From: Aegilops tauschii subsp. strangulata
Taxonomy: Eukaryota; Streptophyta; Magnoliopsida; Poales; Poaceae
Direction of reading: 5' to 3'
DNA: 64,000 bases
NCBI RefSeq assembly: GCF_002575655.3
Contig: NC_053040.3
Coordinates: 353,591,267 to 353,655,266 of the forward strand
The translations under genes and the position numbers were made by a program. Positions 24,680 to 34,666 of this stretch are shown piece after piece. Every line of letters begins with the position of its first letter. Position 1 is the stretch's first letter. Below the pieces are notes generated by a model. That model saw nothing but the letters and a program-made list of their open reading frames with translations. It had not been told where the DNA came from and ran no database searches.

Positions 24680-25155
24680 TAACGGTGTCCTGGACTAGGG
24701 GGTACTCATCACGTCGTCTCCGGAGTAGTTGGATTGGGCGGAGGACCACCATGGTCGTGTACTCATGGTCCAGTTCGGACAGCTGCCGGATGCAAGGAAG
24801 ATTCCACAAGACTTGGTGATCAAGACAAGGACTCCTCCCCACCGGCGTATTCGGCTAGGACTCTTGTTATCCTAGGCATCTGGTGCATTATATAAATCGA
24901 GGCCAGGGTAGTCGATAGATATACAACAACCATACCATAGGCTAGCTTCTAGGGTTTAGCCTCTACGATCTCGTGGTAGATCAACTCTTGTAATACTCAT
25001 ATCATCAAGATCAATCAAGCAGGAAGTAGGGTATTACCTCCATCGAGAGGGCCCGAACCTGGGTAAACATTGTGTCCCCCGCCTCCTGTTACCATTAGAC
25101 TTAGACGCACAGTTCGGGACCCCCTACCCGAGATCTGTCGGTTTTGACACCGACA
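24680..25155 (+). repeat. 3' LTR
   Basis: Same length as the 5' LTR with 20 substitutions and no indel. The first two bases are TA where the 5' LTR has TG. It is followed by the second AGGCT. Confidence 0.92.
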
Positions 25156-26774
25156 AGGCTAACAGTGAACTTGCCCAAACATCTCCAGTGGAAAATATAT
25201 CTGATGAAGACTGGAGAGGCCTCGTTAAACACTGGTCCAATCCGAAGTATCAGGTACATTATATATATGTCATCAGATCACATGTTGAAGTCCTATTTAC
25301 GCATGTGCCACACAAATCTATCTTCTTGTAGGTGAACTGTTCATAGAACAAGGCCAACCGTACGAAAGTGAAATTCCAACAGACGATAGGATCTCGTAGC
25401 TATATTGCACACTGCGAGGCTCTTGTAATTAGATGTTGTTTCACTCTTTTCGCTGTACCATATTATCAGATCTATATTGACTTGTTCCAAATGCAGAGGA
25501 AAGCCCGCAAGGACCAAAAAGTACCTGAACCAAATGTTGTGGAAATCTTCAAGGACTGTCACACTAGCAAGAAGAAGGGCATGACTACACCAGTCAAAGC
25601 CGATGTTGTAAGTCCTTAATCCTCATGCCTTTTAACTACTACTTACTCTGACTTGTGCCTTGAACTGCATGGTTTGCAGCCAATGTCTATTACTCTTTTC
25701 AATTTTATACACAATTGTCTTAGCGTATCGTTGCACCTTACAAGGTTTAAAAGAGAGGAGTGACGTTCCTTTTATCTTGACCTGTAATCTAGTTCCGTGC
25801 TGGACTTGCCCACACAATGTTACAATTGCCTGTTTGTCTGTTCTCAGTTGTTTTGTGATATGAATGATGTCATACTATGCTTACTGTATTATAAACTTCG
25901 TCTCTTTATCCTTAGCCCTCAATACAATGTGAAGAAATAGACAATACATTAGCGATGGTACATGGTCATATGTTTGGAACCTGGTTTTATTATGTACTTT
26001 GCAATAAAATACAACTATTATTTTACATGGGTTCACCAGAATAAGTTCTGTATATAGACCAAAGCTATTTTGTTTGGTTTTGCTGTCTCCTTAATATCTT
26101 CTGTTCTAGTACTACTAATGTAAAACCACAACTTTTCAGCGAGCTATGGAAAGAATGGTGGAACCGCCACCTTCTGAAGTTGGCGAGGCAACTATAACCG
26201 TAATGTCAGCTCTTGCTGCAGTGGGTCAGTACCTGTCCACTAACAGTGCCAAAAGCATGTTCCTGCGTAATACTGGGTTGGTTGTTAAGGCAATCTCGTC
26301 CAAGCTGCCTCATGATCAAGATATGCAAGCTCAAAACAATGTTGTATCTGCGCTCCAGACACAAGTCCATTCCCTAACAGAGACCCTTTGTGAAACAAGG
26401 AGAGACATTGTTCGATGTTGTCAAGATATGCATGGTTTTGAAACCAGACTATCAGACATTTGCTATGTTGTTCAGGAGCCTAGGAGAACTGAAGGCGAAG
26501 GTTATGGTGCTCCATCGGACAATACAGCATGAAAACGTAACAGTCAGGTCAAATGAACTGAGCTTCTGAACTTTTGGTGGTGCATTTATCTGCTAGACTA
26601 TTAAATTTTATGCCAACCTTCCTTTTGTTTTATAGTTGTAATTTGTTTTGGTGTCATACAAAATTTGTTCTTAACGTGCAGCCACCGGCTGAAGAAAACA
26701 GCAAGCCATTTTTGTATAGTGTAGGGTGTTCCCTATATTTCCACAGGTGGCGAACTTTGATGCCCACCGGCTGT

Positions 26775-27800
26775 AGTTAACATGGGCCTCCTACTGGCCG
26801 TAGAAACAATGGGCCTTCTAAGTGGCGTAGAAATAATGGGCCTTATACGGGCCGTAGACACAATGGGCCTTCTATGGGCCGTATCATCAATGGGCCTTCT
26901 ACAGGCTTATGATCGGTTGGCCAAACATGGGCCAATAACAGACCACATTATGACCGTAAATGGGCTAGAGTTGAAATCGTCCGTTCATGGGCCGACCATA
27001 ACGGGCCGTCATTAATCGGCTGTATTTTGATGACGCTATGAAAACGGCCCAACGTATTAACGGGCCACAAACGGGTCGACTGTAACCACGGGCTGAATCT
27101 GGCCCACAAGCAAAAAATGACAGTAATGGGCCGTAAGTAAACGAATGTGGAAATGAGCCCAAGAATAAATGGGCCCCGAGAAGGCCGACAGATAACATGG
27201 GCTGGAAACGGTCCAACAGAATAATGGGCCGTTAATGGGTATAAAGTGATACACTGTTCATTACGGGCCAGTTTCACCACGTGCCGTTAATGGGTATAAA
27301 GTGATACACTGTTCATTACGGGCCAGTTTTACCACGGGCCGTTAATGGGCCGAGAGTAATAAGGGCCTCATATGGGCCGAAATACGTCATGGGCCATACA
27401 TGGGTTGGAAGTTAAAACGGGCTAGAATTATATTGGACGACCCAGATGACGCTACTGGGCCTAATTCGGTGAGGCCGTAAACGGGCCCTGGGTTAGCGGG
27501 CTGTAAATTGGCTATATGCGAACAGGCCGTTAACAGGCTTGCCGTGGGCCGGCCCGCCACCTTTTGACCAAGTCAAACGGGCCGGCCTTTTCACAGGAAT
27601 GGGCCTCTGTTGGGCCGTGCCACGTGTCGACGTATCATAGGCGCTTTGGGTCCAATGAGTGGATGACATATGTCCCAACGGTGAGCCGACACGTGTTTCC
27701 TCCAGCCGATGATGATTTTACACGTGGAAAATCCCCATTGGTCGGGGCTGTTAACGGGTTATCGGATCCAAAACCGGACCCGATAGCTTAACGGTGTTTC
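26775..27800. repeat. CACTA subterminal repeat region (GGGCC words)
   Basis: The 10-15 bp word ATGGGCCNTNTA / GGGCCGTAA recurs in both orientations about every 20-40 bp, for example 26782-26900, 27128, 27170, 27226, 27316, 27353 and 27484. A 40-bp stretch (CCGTTAATGGGTATAAAGTG) is directly repeated at 27230 and 27285. Subterminal arrays of short words are the binding sites of the accessory transposase in characterised CACTA elements. Confidence 0.75.
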
Positions 27801-28045
27801 GTTACGGTGGATGCCACGTGTCGGTCACCCTTGATGAAAGCACTTCTGTGACACGCGATTTATCGTCATGGAAGTGGACACTTCCGTGATGATAATTTTG
27901 GTATTGTCATGGAACACTTCTACGACAGCACAGGTATGACTATCTTGATTCTGTCATAAATTTGTCATGGATGTACATGCATGACAGAAAATGTGACCTA
28001 CTGTGACAAACACGTATCATCACGGAAGTGTATTTTTTTGTAGTG
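27801..28045. mobile_element. CACTA right terminal segment
   Basis: The terminus is ACACTTCCGTGATGAT-type sequence present in both orientations (27878-27893 and, inverted, 28017-28032), ending TTTTTTTGTAGTG at 28045. TAA follows as a possible target duplication. Confidence 0.85.
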
Positions 28046-28048
28046 TAA

Positions 28049-28808
28049 GCGCCCGTACATAATTGTCTGGTAACTTGCAAAGAGCAAAGGTGATGGTTTG
28101 GAGAGAGGAGGAAACCTGAGGGTTTAATGCTGGTGGTGATGGCATGAGCGAAGGGCATGAGAATGGCCCTATGTCATGTTGTCTCGAGCATGGTGGGAAC
28201 AGGTAGTAAAACTCGAGCACCTGGAGATTGTTCAGTCTTGGGGATCGAAACCAGGCATCGACTGTGGAGTGCCTGCAGTGGAGGTAGGACGCCAGAATGC
28301 AGAGGCGGTGAACTGCGCTCTGACGGCCGGAGAGGATGGTCTCTGGAAGGTATGAATCATCGTACGAATTATCTTCACCGACATGTTCTCCTCTAAAAAA
28401 GTTCCAGTTATGTTACGCAGACGAGTTCCTCAAGCGTGGTGGAGTTCACGGTGACCAACTCGAAATGTACTTGATCTAGAGGGTTAAAAAGACGTGGGAC
28501 AGGGATCTCACGGCAGTCCAGATTCAGAGGAGCGGCGCGCCAAATAGGGCGCCACCGACGTGCGAGGATTTGAGTGCGAACGCCTTCCTTAGTGGACAGA
28601 CGGGAGATGATCTCACTGGGGGCACCGTCCGGGAGGTCGCTGATGCGGTCCGGACCAGACTGCTCTTCTTGATCCTCGGATCCAGTAGGCGCACCCTCGC
28701 CGCTTCCAGCCGCTACCGCCAAACCACCAGAGGAAGGCGTGCCAGTGGCGCGAGCCTCGCCCTCTTGGTGCTCAGGGCACCGGAGTTGACCTCCATCTCT
28801 GTCTCCAT
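28049..28808 (-). pseudogene. F-box/LRR/FBD gene copy 1, truncated by the CACTA element
   Basis: The start is ATG at 28808 by comparison with the sister copies ([10 protein letters not shown]). A 1-bp loss near 28735 puts the F-box into another frame, where DRISDLPDG and [18 protein letters not shown] are read (28722-28408). A stop follows at 28410-28408, with further small deletions. Sequence homologous to the LRR part of the other copies (LQVLEFYYLFP) continues to 28049, where the CACTA terminus cuts it off. F-box proteins of this class bind SKP1 and choose targets for ubiquitination; this copy cannot. It shares its promoter module with copy 3. Confidence 0.85.
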
Positions 28809-28859
28809 TGCTGGGATCGCGCAGCCTGCGAGCGCCACTTTATGTGGCATGGATCTGGA

Positions 28860-29040
28860 CAGTCCAAGAAAGAAGTTGTGGCTAGGGTTTCGAGACGCCG
28901 TCCGTCCGCCTTAAATAGCCGGATCCTGGCCTCGGGCGACGAGCCAGACCGGTGTCACCGGAGGAGACGTCCGTCGGACCCTTGGGTTTCTGTAGCGGCG
29001 CCACGTGGCGTTCACACCCGAATACGTGGAGACGCCCGTC
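28860..29040 (-). promoter_or_regulatory. Shared promoter module, copy at F-box 1
   Basis: Read on the minus strand it has GCCACGTGGCGCC (G-box core), a TATA-like TATTTAAG (28917-28910) and AAACCCTAGCCAC, and the ATG lies 109 bp beyond the TATA. The same order occurs at 39681-39640 (minus) and 41520-41640 (plus). Confidence 0.65.
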
Positions 29041-30390
29041 GAAACATTGGGTTTCTGCAATCAACGCACGAACATGGCTCCGCGTAAAACACAAGCATGC
29101 CTCCCTCGGCATCCCAACCGTGCCTGTCCTCGTAATATAGTCAACGGATGCATTTGGAACACAAAGAGACACGAAGGTGACTCTGGATAATTACAGGTCA
29201 TGCGTTCGTGAGTTTGACAACCGTGCGTGTGACCTGAAACACTGACACACAAAAATTCGTCTTCGTGCGTAAAGGATCGTGACGCTACTAAGCATATAAA
29301 GTCGCCTTCATGCATTTGAGTTAAAAATCTTACAACGAAAACAATTGTAACAAGGACAGTCGCCCGATTCTATTAGGGTTCTGTAATAAACGCACAAATG
29401 TGACTCCGGGTAAGAACAAACCATGCCTCCGTGGGCTGGACGTCCGTGCCTCTCCTTTTGACGGAGTCCACCGACTCATTCGGAATACAATCAGAAAACC
29501 TTTGTGCGTGACTCTATATAATAGCACGCCATGCCTTTGAGGGCTGTATGCCCGTGCTTGTGACCCTTGACACTGAAACACAGATAGCCACGAACGTCGA
29601 CGCCTTTATCAAGAAAGAAGCGTGACGCAACTCGGTACTGAACCGTGTCTGTATGGACTTCACGTCTGTGCTTTTAAATACAGGGAAATAAGCTTTTAAA
29701 AACAGCGTCTCTCATATAGGCAATTCCGTGCCTCACAGAGTAAACGCCCGTGGCTGTGCGTAAGACAAAGGTTCAGTTCCGTGGGCTAGACGCCCGTGCA
29801 TCTCCATCTGGTCGAGTCTCACAGGCGAGCATGACTCTATGTAATACCATCGACCATGCGCAATAAACGCATGATTGTGACCCTGCCTAATACTAAAGTA
29901 TGCCTCCATGGGCTTCTCGTCCGTGCCTCTCCGTCTGAACGAGTCGATTGAATCATTCGGAACACAAACACAAGCGAACATGACTCTATATAATACCACA
30001 CGATGCCTTTGTGGATTTGACGCCTGTTCCTGTGACCCTAATGACTGAAACACAGAGAGTCACAAACGTACATAACCGTGGCTACAGAGAGTGCTAGCCC
30101 TTGCCTTCGTGGGCGTCACGTGCGTGCCTCTCCTTCCTACCGAGTCCACCGTGCTTCCGGCGTCGAACAAATTCTTCTAGTGAATGTGTGCCGTAAATAA
30201 TTAAAGCACTGAGGCGCACGCCCATGCTTGGTCTGCGTGTTCAATAGTGCATTTCATACCTTGAAAGCCGTGGTTCTATTTAATGTTTCAAGCACCCACC
30301 TACCATTGACTTGCTACGAGTAGTACTTAACCCGGACCCTCCTGTCAAAAAGAAAAAAAGAAGAAGTAATTAATCTGGACCCCTCCGCTC
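29041..30390. repeat. Mosaic spacer rich in TGCCTC/CGTGC words
   Basis: There is no gene. Phrases such as CGCACGAACRTGACTC, CATGCCTCC, CCGTGCCTSTCC and CACTGAAACACAGA recur every few tens of bases. 28881-29857 is duplicated at 39645-40620 (including the promoter), and 29711-30084 is duplicated at 37195-37565. Confidence 0.75.
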
Positions 30391-30402
30391 CCCGTCGTGG
30401 GT

Positions 30403-30411
30403 ATTTAAGTC
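30403..30411 (+). promoter_or_regulatory. TATA-like box of F-box copy 2
   Basis: GGTATTTAAG about 105 bp upstream of the start codon at 30512. The sequence upstream differs from the shared promoter module; only the 5' leader (CAGATCCACGCAACATATAG) is common to the other copies. Confidence 0.45.
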
Positions 30412-30511
30412 GTTTCATGGATTGACAGGCTATAGTCCATTTCTCCAGATCCACCGTCTGTCCAGATCCACGCAACATATAGCAGCGCTCGCAGGCGGCA
30501 TGATCCCAGCA

Positions 30512-32342
30512 ATGGAGACGGAGATGGAGGTCTACTCCGGTGCCCCGAGCACCAAGAGGGCGAGGCTCGTGCCACCGGCGATGCCTTCCTCTGGTGGTTT
30601 GGCGGTAGCGGTTGGAAGCGCTGAGGGTGCGCCTACTGGATCGGAGGATCAAGAAGAGCAGTCTCGTCCAGACCGCATCAGCGACCTCCCGGACGGTGTC
30701 CATGTGAGATCATCTCCCGTCTGTCCACTAAGGAAGGCGTTCGCACTCAAATCCTCGCACGTCGGTGGTGTCCTTTATGGCGCATCGCTCCTCTCAATCT
30801 CGACTGCAGTGAGATCCCTGTCGGTCGTCTTTTTAAGCCCTAGAAACTGTTCATATCGACGTACTGTCCATGCTCCCAGTAAGGATGTCATTCGCATTAG
30901 ATATTTTGGAACTCGGTGTAGTTTTCAACCTGACGTTGATGGTTCGTGCCTTCCAGAAGCAATCCTCTCCGGTCATGGGGGCACAGTTCATCGTCTCTGC
31001 ATTCCGGCGTGCTACCTCCACTGCAGACCCTCTACAGTTGATGCCTGGCTTCGATCCCCAAGACTGAAGAATCTCTAGGTTCTCGAGTTCTATTACATGT
31101 TCCCACATTTCGTGGGAAAAACCATCACACTACCACACGAAATCTCTTCGTCCGCGCCCTCACCACCGACTTCCACGCTGCTTTTTTCCTCCTCACTGCA
31201 CACCGTCACATTTGCTCTTTGCCAGATACCTGATAAGTATGCACGATCATTTAAACTTCCACTCCTCAAGAGGCTTTCGTTTTTGGAAGTTGATATATCA
31301 GACGTCTCACTGCAAAGCATAATCAAAAATGGTTGCCCTGCCCTCGAGTGGCTCCTGCTTGTTTGCAATAACTTGGACCACTGCATCATAATAAACTCAG
31401 GCAAAGTTGAAGTCATCTGTATCCTTTGTGAGAATGGTGAACTCGTTGTTGAGGATGCGCCCTCACTTAAACGACTGATTCACGATATTCAGAGCCGGCA
31501 TTTGCAGATAACTGTCTTTTCTGCACCTAAACTTGAGTGTCTGGGTAATTTTTATGAAGGATTTCCTGAATCCAAGATTGTTTTTGGCTCTACAGTTATC
31601 GAGGTACTCACCTTTTGCACTATACTCATTAGCTGCATTCGTTGCAGTGCCGAAGTTTCATGTCATGCAACCTTTTATCCAGCTAATTTTATGATATGTG
31701 CTTGACGCAGGCTTTCTCTGTAGTCAGCCTATCAATGGCGGTTCAATCTGTGAAGACCCTGCTTATCCACATGTCATTAAATCTAAACAAGGTTGTTGCC
31801 TTCATGCGATGCTTTCCTAGCCTAGAGAACCTGTTTATCGAGGTAATGATTTCCAGACACATTGAAAGCACATACAATGCATAGCGTACTATATTGGAGG
31901 CCTCTATCTCCCTTTGTAGTCCTCGAGTATTCTCACTCTTCATGCATATTCAGGGAGGAGTATGCCGCGAGGAAGGTGTAAGAATAAGTGGCGCCACAAG
32001 CATCGGGTGTTTCTCAAACAGCATGACATTCGCCTAAAGACAGTAACGCTGGAAAAATATGTACACTGCAACAAAAACATTGAATTTGCAACGTTCTTTG
32101 TTCGGAACGCAAAGGAGTTAGAGACTATGAGGCTTAAGTTTCTCTCCCCCCCAGACAACATCACTGAAGGATTTTATGAACATCAAGAAGAGGTGCTTCA
32201 ATGGGGCAACAAGGCTTCTAGACGTGCTCATCTTATATTTTCAGGGTATTGTAGGCATATGAACTTGGATTTAAAAGTACACATCTGGACAAACCAGTGT
32301 CCAATCATGGATTTGCCGGATCCATTGACCTGTGAATGTTGA
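30512..32342 (+). pseudogene. F-box/LRR/FBD gene copy 2, three exons, broken
   Basis: Exons by comparison and splice sites: 30512-31603 (donor GAG|GTACTC), 31711-31842 and 31954-32342. The N-terminus METEMEVYSGAPSTKRARL leads to [10 protein letters not shown], but two compensating indels (about 30700 and 30845) put the second half of the F-box in a wrong frame although the ORF stays open. A TAG at 31076-31078 replaces the CAG of the sister copies (LINLQVLEFYY). Beyond it the LRR-like part is well kept (LSFLEVDISDVSLQSII, CPALEWLLLVCNN). The C-terminus (LKTVTLEKYVHCNKN, NAKELETMRLKFL) is FBD-like. It is the most complete copy after copy 3. Confidence 0.85.
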
Positions 32343-32898
32343 AAATGGTTATCCGGCTGTCAGAGATAGGTGTTGTTGCGTGCTTTCTAGTTTGGACTTC
32401 CAGCTTGTACTTTATCCACTGTCTGTAAGGTTGTCAGGAACTTGTTTTTGTGCTCTTCAGCCGTGAAGCAACTCACAAGCTCAAAAAACTATCAAGTTTT
32501 CATGTTTTTGTGCACCGTCTGTAAGTTTGGATTTCCTTTTGCTAATAGAGCGAGCGACTAAAATCATCTGGAACACGCAGTCACGTGTGATGTGACGGCC
32601 GTGCTTCTCCAAATAACTCGTTAGCTGAAATATTTTACAATGCAGAGGCGTTTGTGCCTCTTGTACCTGTAAGACTGTGCGTCTGTTATCACTGCACGAC
32701 ACTTCCTTTATGTATGTCCGTGACTCTGTGGTGAACATTTGGGTGGAAACATGCTGCACAGTCTAGAACATAGTGTCTTGTAGAACCATGACAGTGCTGT
32801 TTCTGCAAATCAAGACGTGCTTGTCGTGGAACCGCTGTGCTTGTGCTTTGTTTAAAAGCGTGCCGTCGCTAGCTTCGCAAACTAGCAGTTAGCGACAC
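32343..32898. repeat. Mosaic spacer; 230-bp module repeated at 35608
   Basis: 32649-32880 (from GTGCCTCTTGTACCTGTAAG to GCCGTCGCTAGCTT) is closely repeated at 35608-35838. No gene was seen. Confidence 0.7.
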
Positions 32899-34550
32899 TG
32901 ATGTTTACTATGCAACCTTCTTCTTGTAGACGTTGTTGGGCCTCCAAGTGCAGAGGTTTGTAGGACAGTAGCAAATTTCCCTCAAGTGGATGACCTAAGG
33001 TTTATCAATCCGTGGGAGGCATAGGATGAAGATGGTCTCTCTCAAACAACCCTGCAACCAAATAACAGAGCGTCTCTTGTGTCCCCAACACACCCAATAC
33101 AATGGTAAATTGTATAGGTGCACTCGTTCGGCGAAGTGATGGTGATACAAGTGCAATATAGATGATAGATATAGGTATTTGTAATCTGAAAATATAAAAA
33201 CAACAAGGTAACTAATGATAAAAGTGAGCGTAAACGGTATTGCAATGCGTTGAAACAAGGCCTATGGTTCATACTTTCACTAGTGCAAGTTCTCTCAACC
33301 ATAATAACATAATTGGATCACATAACTATCCCTCAACGTGCAACAAAGAGTCACTCCAAAGTCACTAATAGCAGAGAACAAACGAAGAGATTATGGTAGG
33401 GTACGAAACCACCTCAAAGTTATTCTTTCCAATCAATCCATTTTTGCTATTCCTATAAGTGTCACAAACAGCCCTAGAGTTCGTACTAGAATAACACCTT
33501 AAGATACAAATCAACCAAAACCCTAATGTCACCTAGATACTTCAATGTCACCTCAAGTATCCGTGGGTATGATTATACGATATGCATCACACAATCTCAG
33601 ATTCATCTATTCAACCAACACATAGAACCTCAAAGAGTGCCCCAAAGTTTCTACCGGAGAATCACGACGAAAACGTGTGCCAACCCCTATGCATAGGTTC
33701 ATGGGCGGAACCCGCAAGTTGATCACCAAAACATACATCTAGTGGATCAATAGAATACCCCATTGTCACCACGGGTATCCCACGCAAGACATACATCAAG
33801 TGTTCTCAAATCTTTAAAGACTCAATCCGATAAGATAACTTCAAAGGGGAAACTCAATCCATTACAAGAGAGTAGAGGGGGAGAAACATCATAAGATCCA
33901 ACTATAGTAGCAAAGCTCGCGATACATCAAGATCGTGCCAAATCAAGAACACGAGAGAGAGAGAGAGAGATCAAACACATAGCTACTGGTACATACCCTC
34001 AGCCCCGAGGGTGAACTACTCCCTCCTCGTCATGGAGAGCGCCGGGATGATGAACATGGCCAGCGGTGAGGGATCCCCCCTCCGGCAGGGTGCCGGAACG
34101 GGCTCCCGAGAGGTTTTTGGTGGCTACAGAGGCTTGCGGCGGCAGAACTCCAGATCTATTCTGTTCCCCAAAGGTTTTAGGGTATATGGATACATATAGG
34201 CGGAAGAAATACGTCAGGGGAGCCACGAGGGGCCCACGAGGGTGGAGGGCGCGCCCCCCTGTGTCGTGCCTTCCTCGTTGCTTTCTTGACGTGGACTCCA
34301 AGTCTCCCGGGTTGCTTTCTTTCCAAAAATAACTTTTCCAGAAGGTTTCATTCCGTTTCGACTCCGTTTGATATTCCTTTTCTTCGAAACACTGAAACAA
34401 GGGAAAAACAGGAACTGGCACTGGGCTCTGGGTCAATAGGTTAGTCCCAAAAGTAATATAAAAGTGTTTAATAAATCCCATAAACATCCATGATGGATAA
34501 TATAATAGCATGAATACTTCATAAATTATAGATACGTTGGAGACGTATCA
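32899..34550 (-). mobile_element. Solo LTR (1652 bp), minus orientation
   Basis: Read on the minus strand it starts TGATACGTCTCCAACGTATC at 34550 and ends in ...GCATAGTAAACATCA at 32899. GACAC flanks it on both sides (32894-32898 and 34551-34555). There is no internal region or second LTR, so it arose by recombination between two LTRs. The start is typical of an abundant Triticeae Ty3/gypsy-type LTR, but the family name is not certain. A CT/GA microsatellite lies at 33955-33970. Confidence 0.92.
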
Positions 34551-34562
34551 GACACCCTCCTG

Positions 34563-34568
34563 TATAAA
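34563..34568 (+). promoter_or_regulatory. TATA box of the 200-aa gene
   Basis: TATAAA lies 104 bp before the start codon at 34667 and only 12 bp after the end of the solo LTR. Confidence 0.7.
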
Positions 34569-34666
34569 GCAGGCAACTCTCTCACCACGGTTCACCCTCC
34601 ATCTTCTTCTACTCCGATCCAACTACCTGGCTATCAGAGCAAGAGCGAGACAGTGAGAAATCGGCC

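Larger units (their letters stand above)
19381..25155 (+). mobile_element. Non-autonomous LTR retrotransposon inserted in the CACTA gene
   Basis: Two 476-bp LTRs flank a 4.8 kb interior, and AGGCT is duplicated on both sides (19376-19380 and 25156-25160). I count 20 differences between the LTRs (4.2%). The interior has no gag or pol: only short frames occur, without zinc-knuckle, YVDD or integrase motifs. The element therefore depended on proteins supplied from elsewhere. The 3' LTR starts TA instead of TG, a point mutation of the terminal dinucleotide. Removing the element restores exon 7 of the host CACTA gene. Confidence 0.92.
15747..26532 (+). pseudogene. Second CACTA gene (Ptta/En/Spm plant transposase family), split by a retrotransposon
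   Basis: Eleven exons can be read with GT-AG borders and matching phases: 15747-15849, 16650-16819, 17301-17441, 18036-18203, 18455-18821, 18918-19165, 19261-19380 continuing at 25161-25253, 25347-25424, 25497-25607, 25916-25957 and 26140-26532, together about 677 codons. The N-terminus is basic (SPAKRRRSARH, a likely nuclear signal). The family core is in exons 6-9: PRRKRKRTSGIMLDRL, VRILPTWIQYRNDKDE, ISDEDWRGLVKHW, QQTIGSRSYIAHCEA, PNVVEIFKDCHT. Known members act as accessory DNA-binding proteins of CACTA elements. Two lesions are seen: an in-frame TGA at 18785-18787 (perhaps a mutated CGA) and the retrotransposon at 19381-25155 inside exon 7. Exons 2-5 come from a duplicated module. Confidence 0.8.
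1..28045. mobile_element. Large CACTA (En/Spm) DNA transposon, right part; left end outside window
   Basis: The right end is direct: the sequence finishes in ...TTTTTTTGTAGTG at 28041-28045, the inverse of a CACTA terminus, next to TAA (28046-28048), a possible 3-bp target duplication. Everything right of it is an F-box pseudogene that is cut off here, and its missing 3' half is not found anywhere else in the window, so the element should extend past position 1. Inside are the two genes expected of an autonomous CACTA element: a tnp2-type transposase (307-3825, minus) and a Ptta/En/Spm-family gene (15747-26532, plus). They point outward from the middle. That the whole 28 kb is one element, not two CACTA remnants side by side, is inference; no internal CACTA or TAGTG terminus with matching flanks was noticed. 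Confidence 0.5.

Noticed and set aside
30422..31078. Intact 218-aa protein in F-box copy 2
   Set aside because: The frame is open only because of two compensating indels, and it ends at a mutated CAG codon.
32995..34511. Minus-strand ORFs inside the solo LTR
   Set aside because: They lie wholly within the LTR and include its regulatory part; no gene-like domain is present.
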